Under the pieces are notes generated by a model that saw only the letters and a program-made list of their open reading frames with translations, did no database searches and was not told the DNA's origin. From Flavobacteriales bacterium (GTDB lineage Bacteria; Bacteroidota; Bacteroidia; Flavobacteriales_F; PHOS-HE28): 33,685 bases of DNA. Position 1 is the stretch's first letter. Every line of letters begins with the position of its first letter. Both the position numbers and the translations under genes were made by a program. Where the stretch lies: contig JADZGG010000287.1 of NCBI GenBank assembly GCA_020854015.1, positions 1-33,685 on the forward strand, written 5' to 3'. This document shows positions 8,682-17,200 of the stretch, in pieces.

Positions 8682-10289
8682 ATAGGCGCACACCACTCTT
8701 GGGGCTGCAGTGACGGTCAATAGAGGAGGTGTGTCGACCTCCACGCTGAAGAAATACTGCTGTTCACAGGCACTCAGGAATTCGGAGCCGGTCACCACGT
8801 AAACATCACTTCCGGGGGGGGTGAAGGTGTAGTTCAGTCCTTGGTACAGGGTATCCGTAGGATTGGAATAGATGGACCACCAGGCGTTGTTGATCGGCTG
8901 GGGTGGTGAAAGTGTGAGCGTTCCGGTGCTGTCGACGCCGCAGAACACGGAGTCCACCACCAGCGGAGGCAGCGGGGTGAAGGAACCTACCGAGTAGGCA
9001 TACGTCTCATAGTTGCTGCCAACGCCATAGACATACCCGATCAGACCTGTGGGGCAGGAGATGCTGTGGCTGCCTTGGGTAAGTGGCAAGGTGGCCCAAC
9101 TGTTCGTGGAGCAGGCGGTGTAAGGGGTGAAGGAGGCAGCAGGAACAGGTGCACCATCCAGGATCACTTGGTTGTTGCTTGCTGTTTCAACCACCACTGC
9201 GATGTACTGGTTGGAAATGTTCGCCGACACCACCGTCGCAAAGCTGATGTTGCTGATCTTCTGCTCATCCGCGTTCAAGATCAACAAGGCAGGGTCGCCA
9301 ACGCCACCTGAGCAATCCTGACCTTGGATGTACTGAGACACGCTGATAGGGACCGTGCTCTCAATGCATCGGGCCTGAGTGGCGTAGTTCACTTCCTGGA
9401 ACTGGCCTGCGTTCAAGGCTGGCTGTGCCACACCGTCCACGCTGTAGTTGGTCCCATTGGTATTGGCCATCACCCGATAGGTGTAGCTGTTGGGACCCTG
9501 CCAAGGCACGGTGAAGTACTTCGTGCCCCAAACATTGCTAGGCAGGTTCTGCTCGTACACATGGTCGCAAGCAAAGCAGCCGATCGGCACGTTCGTGCAC
9601 ACAGAACCGGAGAACACAGCGAACGGTCTGCAAGAACCACTGACCGCGGTCCCGACCAAGGTGGTCCCCGAAAGGTCGTCACCGGAGTTCGCGGCCTGCA
9701 CCTGGAAGGTCTCTGCACTGTCCAGGTTCACAATGAAAGGCACCCCGGCAGGTTGTCCTCCGAGGGTTGCGCTGGACGGTGTGATCTCGATCTGGGTCCC
9801 ATCCTGTGTGGCCACGATCAGGAACTCGGAGTTCAGCGTACCGAAACCGCTCAATCCATAGTAGCAATGCACTCTGTATTCCGTTCCCAAGGATTGGGTC
9901 GGGTAGATCGCTGCAGCATCGGCCGTGGCGTCCTCGAAGTTGAGGGCGTAGACCGCCACCGTATCCGCGGTCTGGATCAGGAATGACTTGTTGTCCACAA
10001 CCTCCGAACCCGTATGGATCGCCGTGAGAGGCAAGTTGACCGTGGTTACGGTGTTGGCCGTAACGGTGAAATTCTGCGTGAACCCGAGCAGGGGCATGGA
10101 AATGGTGCCGGTAGTGTTCACATAGCTGGAGATGAACACGTCGATGTGCTGGTTGCCACCGCCCCCGTAGTTCTGCATGTAGCCCACCCAGAACTCCTTA
10201 CCCATGGTAGGGATCACACCTTGTTGGGCATGGATACTTCCCCCCACCCCAAGCGCCATCGCAAGGGCGCAAATGAACCTGTTCAGCAT
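8679..10289 (-). pseudogene. N-terminal part of the split adhesin (signal peptide plus IgGFc-binding-like domain)
   Basis: Upstream half of the interrupted gene, 536 residues. I start it at the ATG at 10289 because the signal peptide (MLNRFICALA onward, cleavage near AQQG at ~21) then begins at residue 1; two ATGs at 10313-10316 would add nine residues. The body resembles the IgGFc-binding N-terminal domain, with the GKEFWVGYMQN opening and the CTNVPIGCFACDHVYEQ cysteine cluster shared with the paralog. It ends in the first Ig-like module at the TAA. Without a sorting domain, the product would be exported to the periplasm but not secreted or anchored by T9SS. I call it a pseudogene fragment, although a functional truncated protein, readthrough or a sequencing error cannot be excluded. 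Confidence 0.75.
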
Positions 10290-10428
10290 GCTCGTCGATC
10301 GGTCAGGGACCATCATTGGTGAAAAACCCGCACAAGTTAGGCATCCCTACCCGGTCCTCTCTGACGGGCGGATCGGGCATACCGAACCGTTCGAATGACG
10401 TGCCCGGTCCCGAAAAAGTTGCCAGCGG

Positions 10429-12012
10429 TCAGCGAAGATCCACTTCCCAGGTTTGCTCCACGTCCCACCCAGCCCGTACCATCACCACCCCGGCCATGCG
10501 CCAGGCTCGTTCGGGCTGCCTTCGGGCATCCAGTTCGCCGGTATCCTGTTTCCCACTGTCATTGCGGTCCTCAACGAGTTTCAGCGTGTAGCTGCCAGGG
10601 ATCAGGCCTGCAAGACGGAAAGACCGGGACAGACCGTTTGACGAGCGTTGCTCAACCACTTGATCAGCGGTGTTCAAGAGCTGAAGCAGAAAGGGAGTGG
10701 AGGTGCCGGCCATCGTGTCCTTGATCGTGATCGTGAGCCCACCAAGCTGCTCAGCCCCAGGCCGGCGGGTGGAAAGCACCAAGGTGTCGTTCACGCCCCC
10801 GTAAATGTCTTCCAGAGCCTTGGGCATCAGGGTGGCCGTTGCCTCCTGACCGGCTTTCAGGTCGAACAACAGATGAACCATGCGTCGGTCCAGGCTATCC
10901 ATACGGATCGTGAACGATCGAGCCGTGGTGTCGGTCTTCACGGAGATCCGCTCAGCTGCAATGCTTGCCACGGGGCGCGTGGCGCGAAGGAGGAGCTGTC
11001 CCTCTCGGTGGCTGGCGACGGCCGACACGTAGAAGGGCATCTTCTCCCGCACCCTGTAGATCAGCGTGTCGAGGACGGTTCCACCATCGCTCACCTCGAA
11101 GGTCTGGTGGTCCAAGGCGGTGGTGTCGTTCGGCCAGCAACGGACACTATCGCCGGCCGCATTGGCCTCCACGGTCCAGTTCAGGGCGCCTCCTGTTCGA
11201 TCCAGGTCGCGCAGCTTCAATTCCGTCAAGGGTTTGGCCAAGACCAACCGCCAATCGCGATCAGGGCCGACGCGCTGGTCCATAACCTGCTGTTGTTCAG
11301 GCTGTTCAAGGAACATGCGCAAGAGGAGCTGGATACTGTCCGGCAACGCCAATGGCCCGTTCAGAAAGGCCACCTCCTCGTTGGGGAGGTCGAAGCGCAG
11401 GTTCGCGTTCTGGTCGCGCAATCCGTTCAGAGTGTATCGTCCGTTCCTCAGGTGCTTCAGGTGGAACAGACCCTCCTTATCCGACCGAGTGGCATAAGCG
11501 GGCCTACCTTCTTTGAACCCTGTGCTATCATCTTCCGTGAATAAGAGCACGTGAACATTGCCTGCTGCTTTGCCGCTGAACGCGTCGACCACCATGCCAT
11601 GTACGGACGCACTGTCGAGGTGATCGCCCGTTGAAATGGTGTAGCTGAGGTCTTTGGCCGCGTTGCCTTCCGTAAGGTCGGTCACGGCATCGCCCAGAAA
11701 AAAGCTGTAGGTCGTGTTCGGCTCCAGAGGGTCGTTCAGTTCGATCACAACGTCGGTGGCACCTTGCACATGCACGTCAGGGTACGTCGGGAGCGGCGGT
11801 GAAATGAGCAATTGGTCACGCAAACGACCCAACTTCACTCGTTCGTTGAAGTGCAGCACGATGCGTCGGCCTAGGAAGCCGGTGCTCATGTCGGCGGGTT
11901 CGGCGGAAAGGAGGGTGGGTGGCGTGCTGTCCTTATCTCCGCCACTGATATCGCGCACCTGCGCACAGCCGGCCAACACCGGTACCAGCCACGCCATCTG
12001 CCAGGTACGCAT
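10429..12012 (-). CDS. Lipoprotein with bacterial Ig-like (Big_5/SbsA-type) domain
   Basis: Predicted lipoprotein of 527 residues. The ATG at 12012 is chosen because it overlaps the stop of the preceding gene as TGATG and places a lipobox (VLAG-Cys16) directly behind a short hydrophobic stretch. The longer frame starting at 12042 would bury that signal. Residues ~28-130 (STPPTLLSAEP, then GRRIVLHFNERV) fit the Big_5 Ig-like family often seen in bacteroidotal lipoproteins. A carboxypeptidase-regulatory-like beta-sandwich segment follows (~135-225; GMVVDAFSGKAAGNVHVLLF). The rest is beta-rich and unassigned. It is probably translated together with the GAF gene upstream. The function is unknown; a surface or periplasmic structural role is inferred. 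Confidence 0.8.
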   Translation of the reverse strand: MRTWQMAWLVPVLAGCAQVRDISGGDKDSTPPTLLSAEPADMSTGFLGRRIVLHFNERVKLGRLRDQLLISPPLPTYPDVHVQGATDVVIELNDPLEPNTTYSFFLGDAVTDLTEGNAAKDLSYTISTGDHLDSASVHGMVVDAFSGKAAGNVHVLLFTEDDSTGFKEGRPAYATRSDKEGLFHLKHLRNGRYTLNGLRDQNANLRFDLPNEEVAFLNGPLALPDSIQLLLRMFLEQPEQQQVMDQRVGPDRDWRLVLAKPLTELKLRDLDRTGGALNWTVEANAAGDSVRCWPNDTTALDHQTFEVSDGGTVLDTLIYRVREKMPFYVSAVASHREGQLLLRATRPVASIAAERISVKTDTTARSFTIRMDSLDRRMVHLLFDLKAGQEATATLMPKALEDIYGGVNDTLVLSTRRPGAEQLGGLTITIKDTMAGTSTPFLLQLLNTADQVVEQRSSNGLSRSFRLAGLIPGSYTLKLVEDRNDSGKQDTGELDARRQPERAWRMAGVVMVRAGWDVEQTWEVDLR

Positions 12013-12500
12013 CACTCGAACAGGGGCTCCAGCAAGGTGCATATCCGACCAAGGGCGTGGGCGTCCACCTCATTGAAATCATCCATCTGCTCGCTATCGA
12101 TGTCGAGCACCGCCGCGATGCGACCGCTCCGATCGCGGATGGGCACCACGATCTCGCTCTTTGACAACGGGCTGCAGGCGATGTGCCCCGGGAACTTGTC
12201 CACGTCGGCCACGATCAACGTCTTCTCATCGGCCCAGGCTGTGCCGCACACCCCTTTGCCGTGGCCGATCCGGCTACAGGCCACTGGCCCCTGAAAAGGC
12301 CCAAGTACAAGTTCGGCGCCCATGACCCGGTAGAAGCCGATCCAATGCCAGTTAAAGGCCTGGCGAAGCGAAGCTGAAACGTTGGCCATCGCCGCGATCA
12401 GGTCATGCTCGTCGTTCAGCAGCTCACGCACCTGCGGGTAAAGGGCGGAGTACACGGCCACGCGGTCGCCGGTCTTGGGAAATTGCAGGGTCTCGGACAT
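12012..12500 (-). CDS. GAF-domain protein, probable free methionine-(R)-sulfoxide reductase
   Basis: A 162-residue single GAF domain matching the fRMsr (YebR/MsrC) family in length and motifs. This cytosolic enzyme reduces free methionine-R-sulfoxide with thioredoxin. The conserved cysteines appear as Cys75 (GPVACSRI), Cys85 (GKGVCGTAW) and Cys109 (GHIACSPLSKSEIVVPI), the last corresponding to the catalytic position in the family. The C-terminal part with VLDIDSEQMDDFNEVD is also typical. The ATG at 12500 is followed by good coding sequence and preceded by a TAGATTTG element. It lies 41 nt after the ComF-type gene, and its stop is coupled to the lipoprotein start. No functional link to the lipoprotein is evident. 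Confidence 0.88.
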   Translation of the reverse strand: MSETLQFPKTGDRVAVYSALYPQVRELLNDEHDLIAAMANVSASLRQAFNWHWIGFYRVMGAELVLGPFQGPVACSRIGHGKGVCGTAWADEKTLIVADVDKFPGHIACSPLSKSEIVVPIRDRSGRIAAVLDIDSEQMDDFNEVDAHALGRICTLLEPLFE

Positions 12501-12507
12501 GGGGCGG

Positions 12508-12515
12508 CAAATCTA
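12508..12515 (-). promoter_or_regulatory. Candidate Bacteroidota -7 element for the GAF gene
   Basis: TAGATTTG on the minus strand matches TAnnTTTG exactly, 7 nt before the ATG at 12500. TTG triplets occur 10 and 27 nt upstream, neither at the usual 17-23 nt, so only half of the promoter is supported. Confidence 0.4.
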
Positions 12516-12541
12516 GCGGGCTTCGCAAAGGTCCTGCCGGA

Positions 12542-13279
12542 TCAAGCAAAGGCCACCGTGACCACACTGACGCGGACCCCTTTCACTTTTTGCAGGGCGC
12601 GTGCACAGCTTTCCAGCGTCGCGCCGGTGGTCACCACATCATCCACCAGCAGGACGTGGCGCCCTTCGAGGGCCGCAACATCGGACAGGTCGAAGGCCTC
12701 CTTCACGTTCAACCACCGGTCCATGCGGCCTTTACGGGTCTGGCTGGGGGTGCGCACCACACGCATCAACCGTTGCTGCGCTGGTGGAAGGCCCCAGACC
12801 TCGGTCATGCCGTCCACCAGAACCTGACTCTGGTTGTAGCCTCGCTGCCGCTCTTTGCGGGGGTGCAAAGGCACCGCAAGCAAAAGGTCCACCGAACCGA
12901 AACGCGGACTGTCCATCAGTGCCTTGGCCATGTGGCGGCCCAATTCCAGTCCGATCTCCTTGTCGCCCTTGTACTTCAGGCGGTGGAGCATGTGCTGCAC
13001 CATGCCTCCCTTGTCGAAGTGCAACAGTGCGGTCGCGGCTTCCAATTCCAGTTTGCCCCAGAACACGCGTTCCACCGGGTTGGTCGGGTCGTTGTGGAAA
13101 CGCGTCAAGGGAAGGTCCTCCGTGCAGCTGAGGCACAGGGCCTTTTCACGCGACATCAGCGCGGCATCACAACCAGCGCAAAGGCGGGGCAGGAAAAGAT
13201 CCACCAGCGAGCCAAGACCTTGGCTTATCGGGTGAACTACTTTGTTGAAAAGTGCGCCGTTGCTGAAAGGGCTTGGCAT
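12542..13279 (-). CDS. ComF-family phosphoribosyltransferase-like protein
   Basis: A 245-residue ComF/GntX-type protein. The N-terminus has two Cys pairs (Cys34-x2-Cys37 and Cys49-x2-Cys52) that would bind zinc. The body carries VPLHPRKERQRGYNQS (~136-151), a signature of the family. The PRPP-binding loop LLVDDVVTTGAT lies at ~210-221. ComF proteins are linked to DNA uptake in naturally competent bacteria, but many bacteria keep them without known competence, and the substrate is undefined. The ATG at 13279 begins directly before the coding sequence. The gene is divergent from the coiled-coil gene at 13341, leaving a 61-nt gap with no convincing full promoter on either strand. Confidence 0.9.
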   Translation of the reverse strand: MPSPFSNGALFNKVVHPISQGLGSLVDLFLPRLCAGCDAALMSREKALCLSCTEDLPLTRFHNDPTNPVERVFWGKLELEAATALLHFDKGGMVQHMLHRLKYKGDKEIGLELGRHMAKALMDSPRFGSVDLLLAVPLHPRKERQRGYNQSQVLVDGMTEVWGLPPAQQRLMRVVRTPSQTRKGRMDRWLNVKEAFDLSDVAALEGRHVLLVDDVVTTGATLESCARALQKVKGVRVSVVTVAFA

Positions 13280-13340
13280 GCGACCAAGATAACTTAGCCG
13301 CTCGCGATCAGCACCCTTTCGTCAGATCCTATTTTCCTGC

Positions 13341-14252
13341 ATGGAACAGCAACCCAACGCCCCCGAGTCCAAAGGCCGCGCCAATACCGCACTCCTCGCC
13401 TTGGTGGTGCTCCTGCTCATCAGCAACGTGGTTATGCTCTACCTGCTCATGCAGAAGAACAAGGATGTGCAGACCACAGGCCAGGAACTCGCCAAGGTGA
13501 CCAGCGACAAGGACAATGTGACCAAGTTGCTGGAGGACATGCTGGCGCAGTACGACACGCTCAATACGGACAATGAGCAGCTCAGGACGGAGATCAGCGC
13601 CCAGAAACAGCAGATCGAGGACCTGTTGCAGAAGGTGAAGAACGGCACCTACAGCCTGGCACGTGCCGAGAAGGAGGTCTCCACCCTCAAGAAGATCATG
13701 AAGGGATACGTGTTCACCATCGACTCGCTGAACACGTTGAACAAGGAACTGACCGCTGAGAACCTCCAGACCAAGCAACAGCTCGGTGAAGTGACCGGGC
13801 AAAAGGTAGCTCTGGAGCAACAGACCGAGGAACAACGAGCGCTGATCGCCAAAGGCTCCATTCTGAGCGCCACTACGCACACCGCAGGAGCGCTTTTTCT
13901 GCGGAACAACGGCAAGCAGGTCGATACCGATCGCGCCAGCAAGGCGGAGATGGTGAAGAGCTGCTTCGTGCTGGGTGAGAACCGCGTGACCATGCCAGGC
14001 AACAAGATGATCCACATGCGCATCATCAGCCCCGATGGCTCAGTGTTGCCAGCCGGAGACTCGGATAACCGCTTCACCTACAATGGTGTACAGGGTGAAT
14101 ACAGCGTAAAGCGCGAAGTGAACTATCAGAACCAACCGCTGGACGTGTGCATGTTCTATACGGCCACCGGCAAGCTGGCCAATGGCCAGTACATCGTGGA
14201 GCTTTACGAGGCCGGAGCGCTCGTGTCGAAGACCACCTTCGATCTGAAGTGA
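13341..14252 (+). CDS. Membrane-anchored coiled-coil protein of unknown function
   Basis: A 303-residue protein that I cannot assign to a characterised family. Residues ~16-37 form one transmembrane segment after a short hydrophilic N-terminus, suggesting a single-pass inner-membrane anchor. Residues ~40-180 are rich in Glu, Gln, Lys and Leu with heptad character (long coiled coil). The last ~110 residues are a compact, probably beta-rich domain (from ATTHTAGALFLRNNG to the end, with MIHMRIISPDGSVLP). Similar proteins in Bacteroidota are sometimes labelled ParA-like, but no ATPase motif is present here. The stop lies 12 nt from that of the convergent barrel gene, next to a shared hairpin. A structural or scaffolding role in the envelope is only a guess. 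Confidence 0.8.
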   Translation: MEQQPNAPESKGRANTALLALVVLLLISNVVMLYLLMQKNKDVQTTGQELAKVTSDKDNVTKLLEDMLAQYDTLNTDNEQLRTEISAQKQQIEDLLQKVKNGTYSLARAEKEVSTLKKIMKGYVFTIDSLNTLNKELTAENLQTKQQLGEVTGQKVALEQQTEEQRALIAKGSILSATTHTAGALFLRNNGKQVDTDRASKAEMVKSCFVLGENRVTMPGNKMIHMRIISPDGSVLPAGDSDNRFTYNGVQGEYSVKREVNYQNQPLDVCMFYTATGKLANGQYIVELYEAGALVSKTTFDLK

Positions 14253-14262
14253 TCGAGCTTAC

Positions 14263-14283
14263 GGTCAGAAGAAAGCTCTGACC
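14263..14283. terminator. Hairpin at the convergent 3' ends
   Basis: GGTCAGA (14263-14269) and TCTGACC (14277-14283) pair around the 7-nt loop AGAAAGC. The element lies just downstream of the plus-strand gene ending at 14252 and contains the stop and last codons of the minus-strand gene ending at 14265. It could serve both transcripts. There is no T-run. Confidence 0.45.
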
Positions 14284-17200
14284 TGTGCGCCGCCGACATG
14301 TACGGTGGGTGATCCTTCGCTGCTTCGGCCGTTGTAGGTGAGGTCCACTTGCAGGTGGTCGCTCAGGCGTCTCTGTATGCCAAGGCTCCAGGTGATATTG
14401 GTGCCGGCCCGCAAGCCACCGAGCATCTCATTGCCGATCACCGAGTTCTCCGTGCCATCAAATGCGATGCCCACGAGGTTCCCGTTGAGCTGGATCGTGC
14501 CTTTGCCCGCCGCATTGAACCGCAGCTCAGCTCCGAGGTCCTGAAGCTCGGCTTGCTCACCACCCAGGTCGATGTCGTTCACTTTGCGCGTGAGCTTGTA
14601 GGTGAGCACAGCGCGCAGGCGTGTACCAGGCTGCCAGGTCAGGCGCGGACGGATCGACTCTTGGTCGACGCTGAAGTTGCGCCCTTCGATAAGGTCGCTG
14701 TTGCTGGTCGAGCGCCCGCGCTCGCTTTCGACCTCCAAGGTCCAATGCCGCGTTGCGTTCACGCGCAGCCGCAATGTGTTGCCTTCCCGTGTGCGCGATT
14801 CGTAACCGTTCTGGAGCAGGCTCTTCGTACGGTCGTTCTGGTAGGTGTGGTCCACGCTCCAGACCCGGCTGCTGCGGTCGTAGTAGAAGGTGTTGCGCAC
14901 GGAACTGTTGAAAGCTGTCAATGCGCTGTCCAGCGGATCCAACTTGAACGGGTTCACGGCCTGGCCCAGGTCATCCGCGCCGGTCTTCCGGTCGGTGCGG
15001 AAGGAGGCCAGGTCACTCAACTTCGCGACGAAGTGTCTCAACCCTTTGGTTTCCTCCCAGACCGCTGCCGGGCGTATATCGAGCGAGGTGCTCAGCTGGT
15101 TGCTGAAGGTGCGCACGTAGTCGTTCGTCTGAACGAACACACGGATGTGGTCAGCCTCATAGCCGAAGTTGGCCACCTCGAATTCGTTCAGCTCCTTGAT
15201 GCCGTTTCCATTGTAGTCGATCCAGATGTACACCCCCTGTCCGGCCGGCACCTGCACATAGATGTACTCACGGCGCTGCTCCAGCCCGCTTCCGAACTCA
15301 TAGAACATGTCCCAGTTCATGGCGCCTTTCCACAGACTGAGGTCGTAATCCACGCGGGCCAGGTAGGTCTCCTCGGGCTTCGCTACGGTGATGGTGCTAT
15401 CCACGATCCGCAATTCGCGGAACGTGAAGGTGGTGCTCAGGCGGTTGCGCGGGTCCTTGGTCAGGTCGAGGGTGGCGCCATAGGCTGTGGCGACAGTGCT
15501 CGCAGAGAGCGAACCGTTCCGCAAGCCCTTCTCATGCCGCTGACCACCCGAGAGCCGCACGCGTGTCTTGAAGCTGTCCGGGCTTTGCACGAACAACTCC
15601 CAGTCGTGGAACTGATAGCTTCCGATCTGCAATGAGTCAGAGTCCGTGGCCTTGAACAGGTTATGTTCCTGCTCGCTTTTCACGCCCAATGTGAGGTCGC
15701 GTGTGCGGTGGCGGAGCATGCCCTTATGCCGGAGGAACTGAGTGCGACGAGGTTCGGTGGTACTGAGCAAGCTTGCTTCTCCGACGAGGTCCCATCGCCC
15801 CATGTGCAGATCACATTCCAAGCGCTCACGCCAGCCGCTGTACCGGTCGCGCACTTGAAAGGTGTTGGCCGTGAGCCGCGCGTAACCACTGCGGTAGCTC
15901 CGCACGCCCACCCCGACATTGGCCAGCAGTTGGTCACCGTCCAAGGCGATGCCCAAGGCGTTCCAGTTCCGTTCGAACTCCACCGCACGGTAGCGTTCCA
16001 CATACTTGAAGTCACGCCCCAGCAGCTCGTTCTCGGTGGTCAGCTCCATACGCCATGTGCTGTCCTTGGCTGAAAGCGGGATCTGGTGAACGCCCCCAAG
16101 TCGGAACGCTGGAGCCTTGTTGTCGTTGTTGCCGATGGAGGAGAAGGTGTTCACATCGTTGTTGCTCAGCGCGATCTCCGCCGAAGCTCTGGTGCGGGTG
16201 GAGAAACGATGCTCAGCACCTAACGCCAGCACCTGTTGAGCCCTCGGCGCGATCAGGATGCGCAGGGGAGCACTATCACCTCGCCGCACCACATTCCCAT
16301 CGATCGTGTCCGGAGCCACCCAACGGAACACCCGGCCGTTCGGGGAGAAACTGTCCTGCACGTAGTCGCCGTTGCCGGTCCCGACCGTGGTGAAGGTGAG
16401 CCGGTAGAAGGCGCTGTCCGGAGAGGTGTTGTAAACGTATACCGGATCGTAGCCCAACGAATCGCGCTTGGCATACAGCACTTCGTTCGCGCTGTAGGCC
16501 ACCGTGTCGACCCCTGGTGTGGCGGCAGCCAACGGATCATCGCCGGCATTGGTCAGCACCGTGCGGTCAGCAGGGCTCAGCTCCTGTTGCAACGGCTGGT
16601 TGCGGTGGTCCTGCTCTGTGTACAGGTTGAAATGAACATCGGTCTTGGCGAAGGAGCGGTCGAAGGAGGCGCGTACCAGCGAGCGCACATAGTTCTTCTC
16701 GCTGTACTGGAACTCGACCACGATGCGGCGGTCCTTGGTGATGAGACGCTTGGCCGTGAACGTGACCTCCGCGGTGTTGTAATCGATCACGTAGTCGTTC
16801 TCCTGCCCGCGGGAAAGCTGAAGCCCGTCGATGAACACTCGCTCGGTACCGCTCAATACGATAATGAAGCTCTCTCCTGCATCCCCGCGCAGCCTGTAAG
16901 GGCCTTGAACGCCTTCAGTCCCTTGGATCAGGTTGCGTGCGAACTTGCCTTTGCTCACCGCCGCGCTCACTCCAAGCTGCCCGATCGGCTTATCCACTGG
17001 CCCCAGCTTCGTGCCGTAGCTCAAGCCCTTGGCCTTCTTCAAATAAGTGAGGAAATGGCTGTTCGGGCGCTGCAGCACGAAGTCCCCGGCCACAAGTTCC
17101 TGCCGCTCATCGAAGAGCTTGATGAAGACCTGGTCGAAATCCTGTAACTCCAGTGTGGTCCCGCCCACCTGGATCGGAATGTTGTTGTCGGTGATCGAGG

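Noticed and set aside
10332..10339. TAACTTGT as a -7 element for the split adhesin gene
   Set aside because: Two mismatches to TAnnTTTG and no TTG at the proper distance.
13284..13291. TATCTTGG as a -7 element for the ComF-type gene
   Set aside because: One mismatch, no -33 partner and only 4 nt from the start codon.
12590..13297. 235-codon plus-strand open frame opposite the ComF-type gene
   Set aside because: The minus strand encodes a clear zinc finger and PRPP loop; the plus frame has no domain and is His/Gln-rich as expected for an antisense frame.
13329..14015. 228-codon minus-strand frame opposite the coiled-coil gene
   Set aside because: Leu/His-rich mirror of the Glu/Lys/Gln-rich coiled coil; no start context or independent domain.
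14349..15635. 428-codon plus-strand open frame opposite the barrel gene
   Set aside because: No recognisable domain, and the composition follows the complementary strand of the real gene.
16236..17147. 303-codon plus-strand open frame opposite the barrel gene
   Set aside because: Antisense shadow of well-conserved motif regions on the minus strand.
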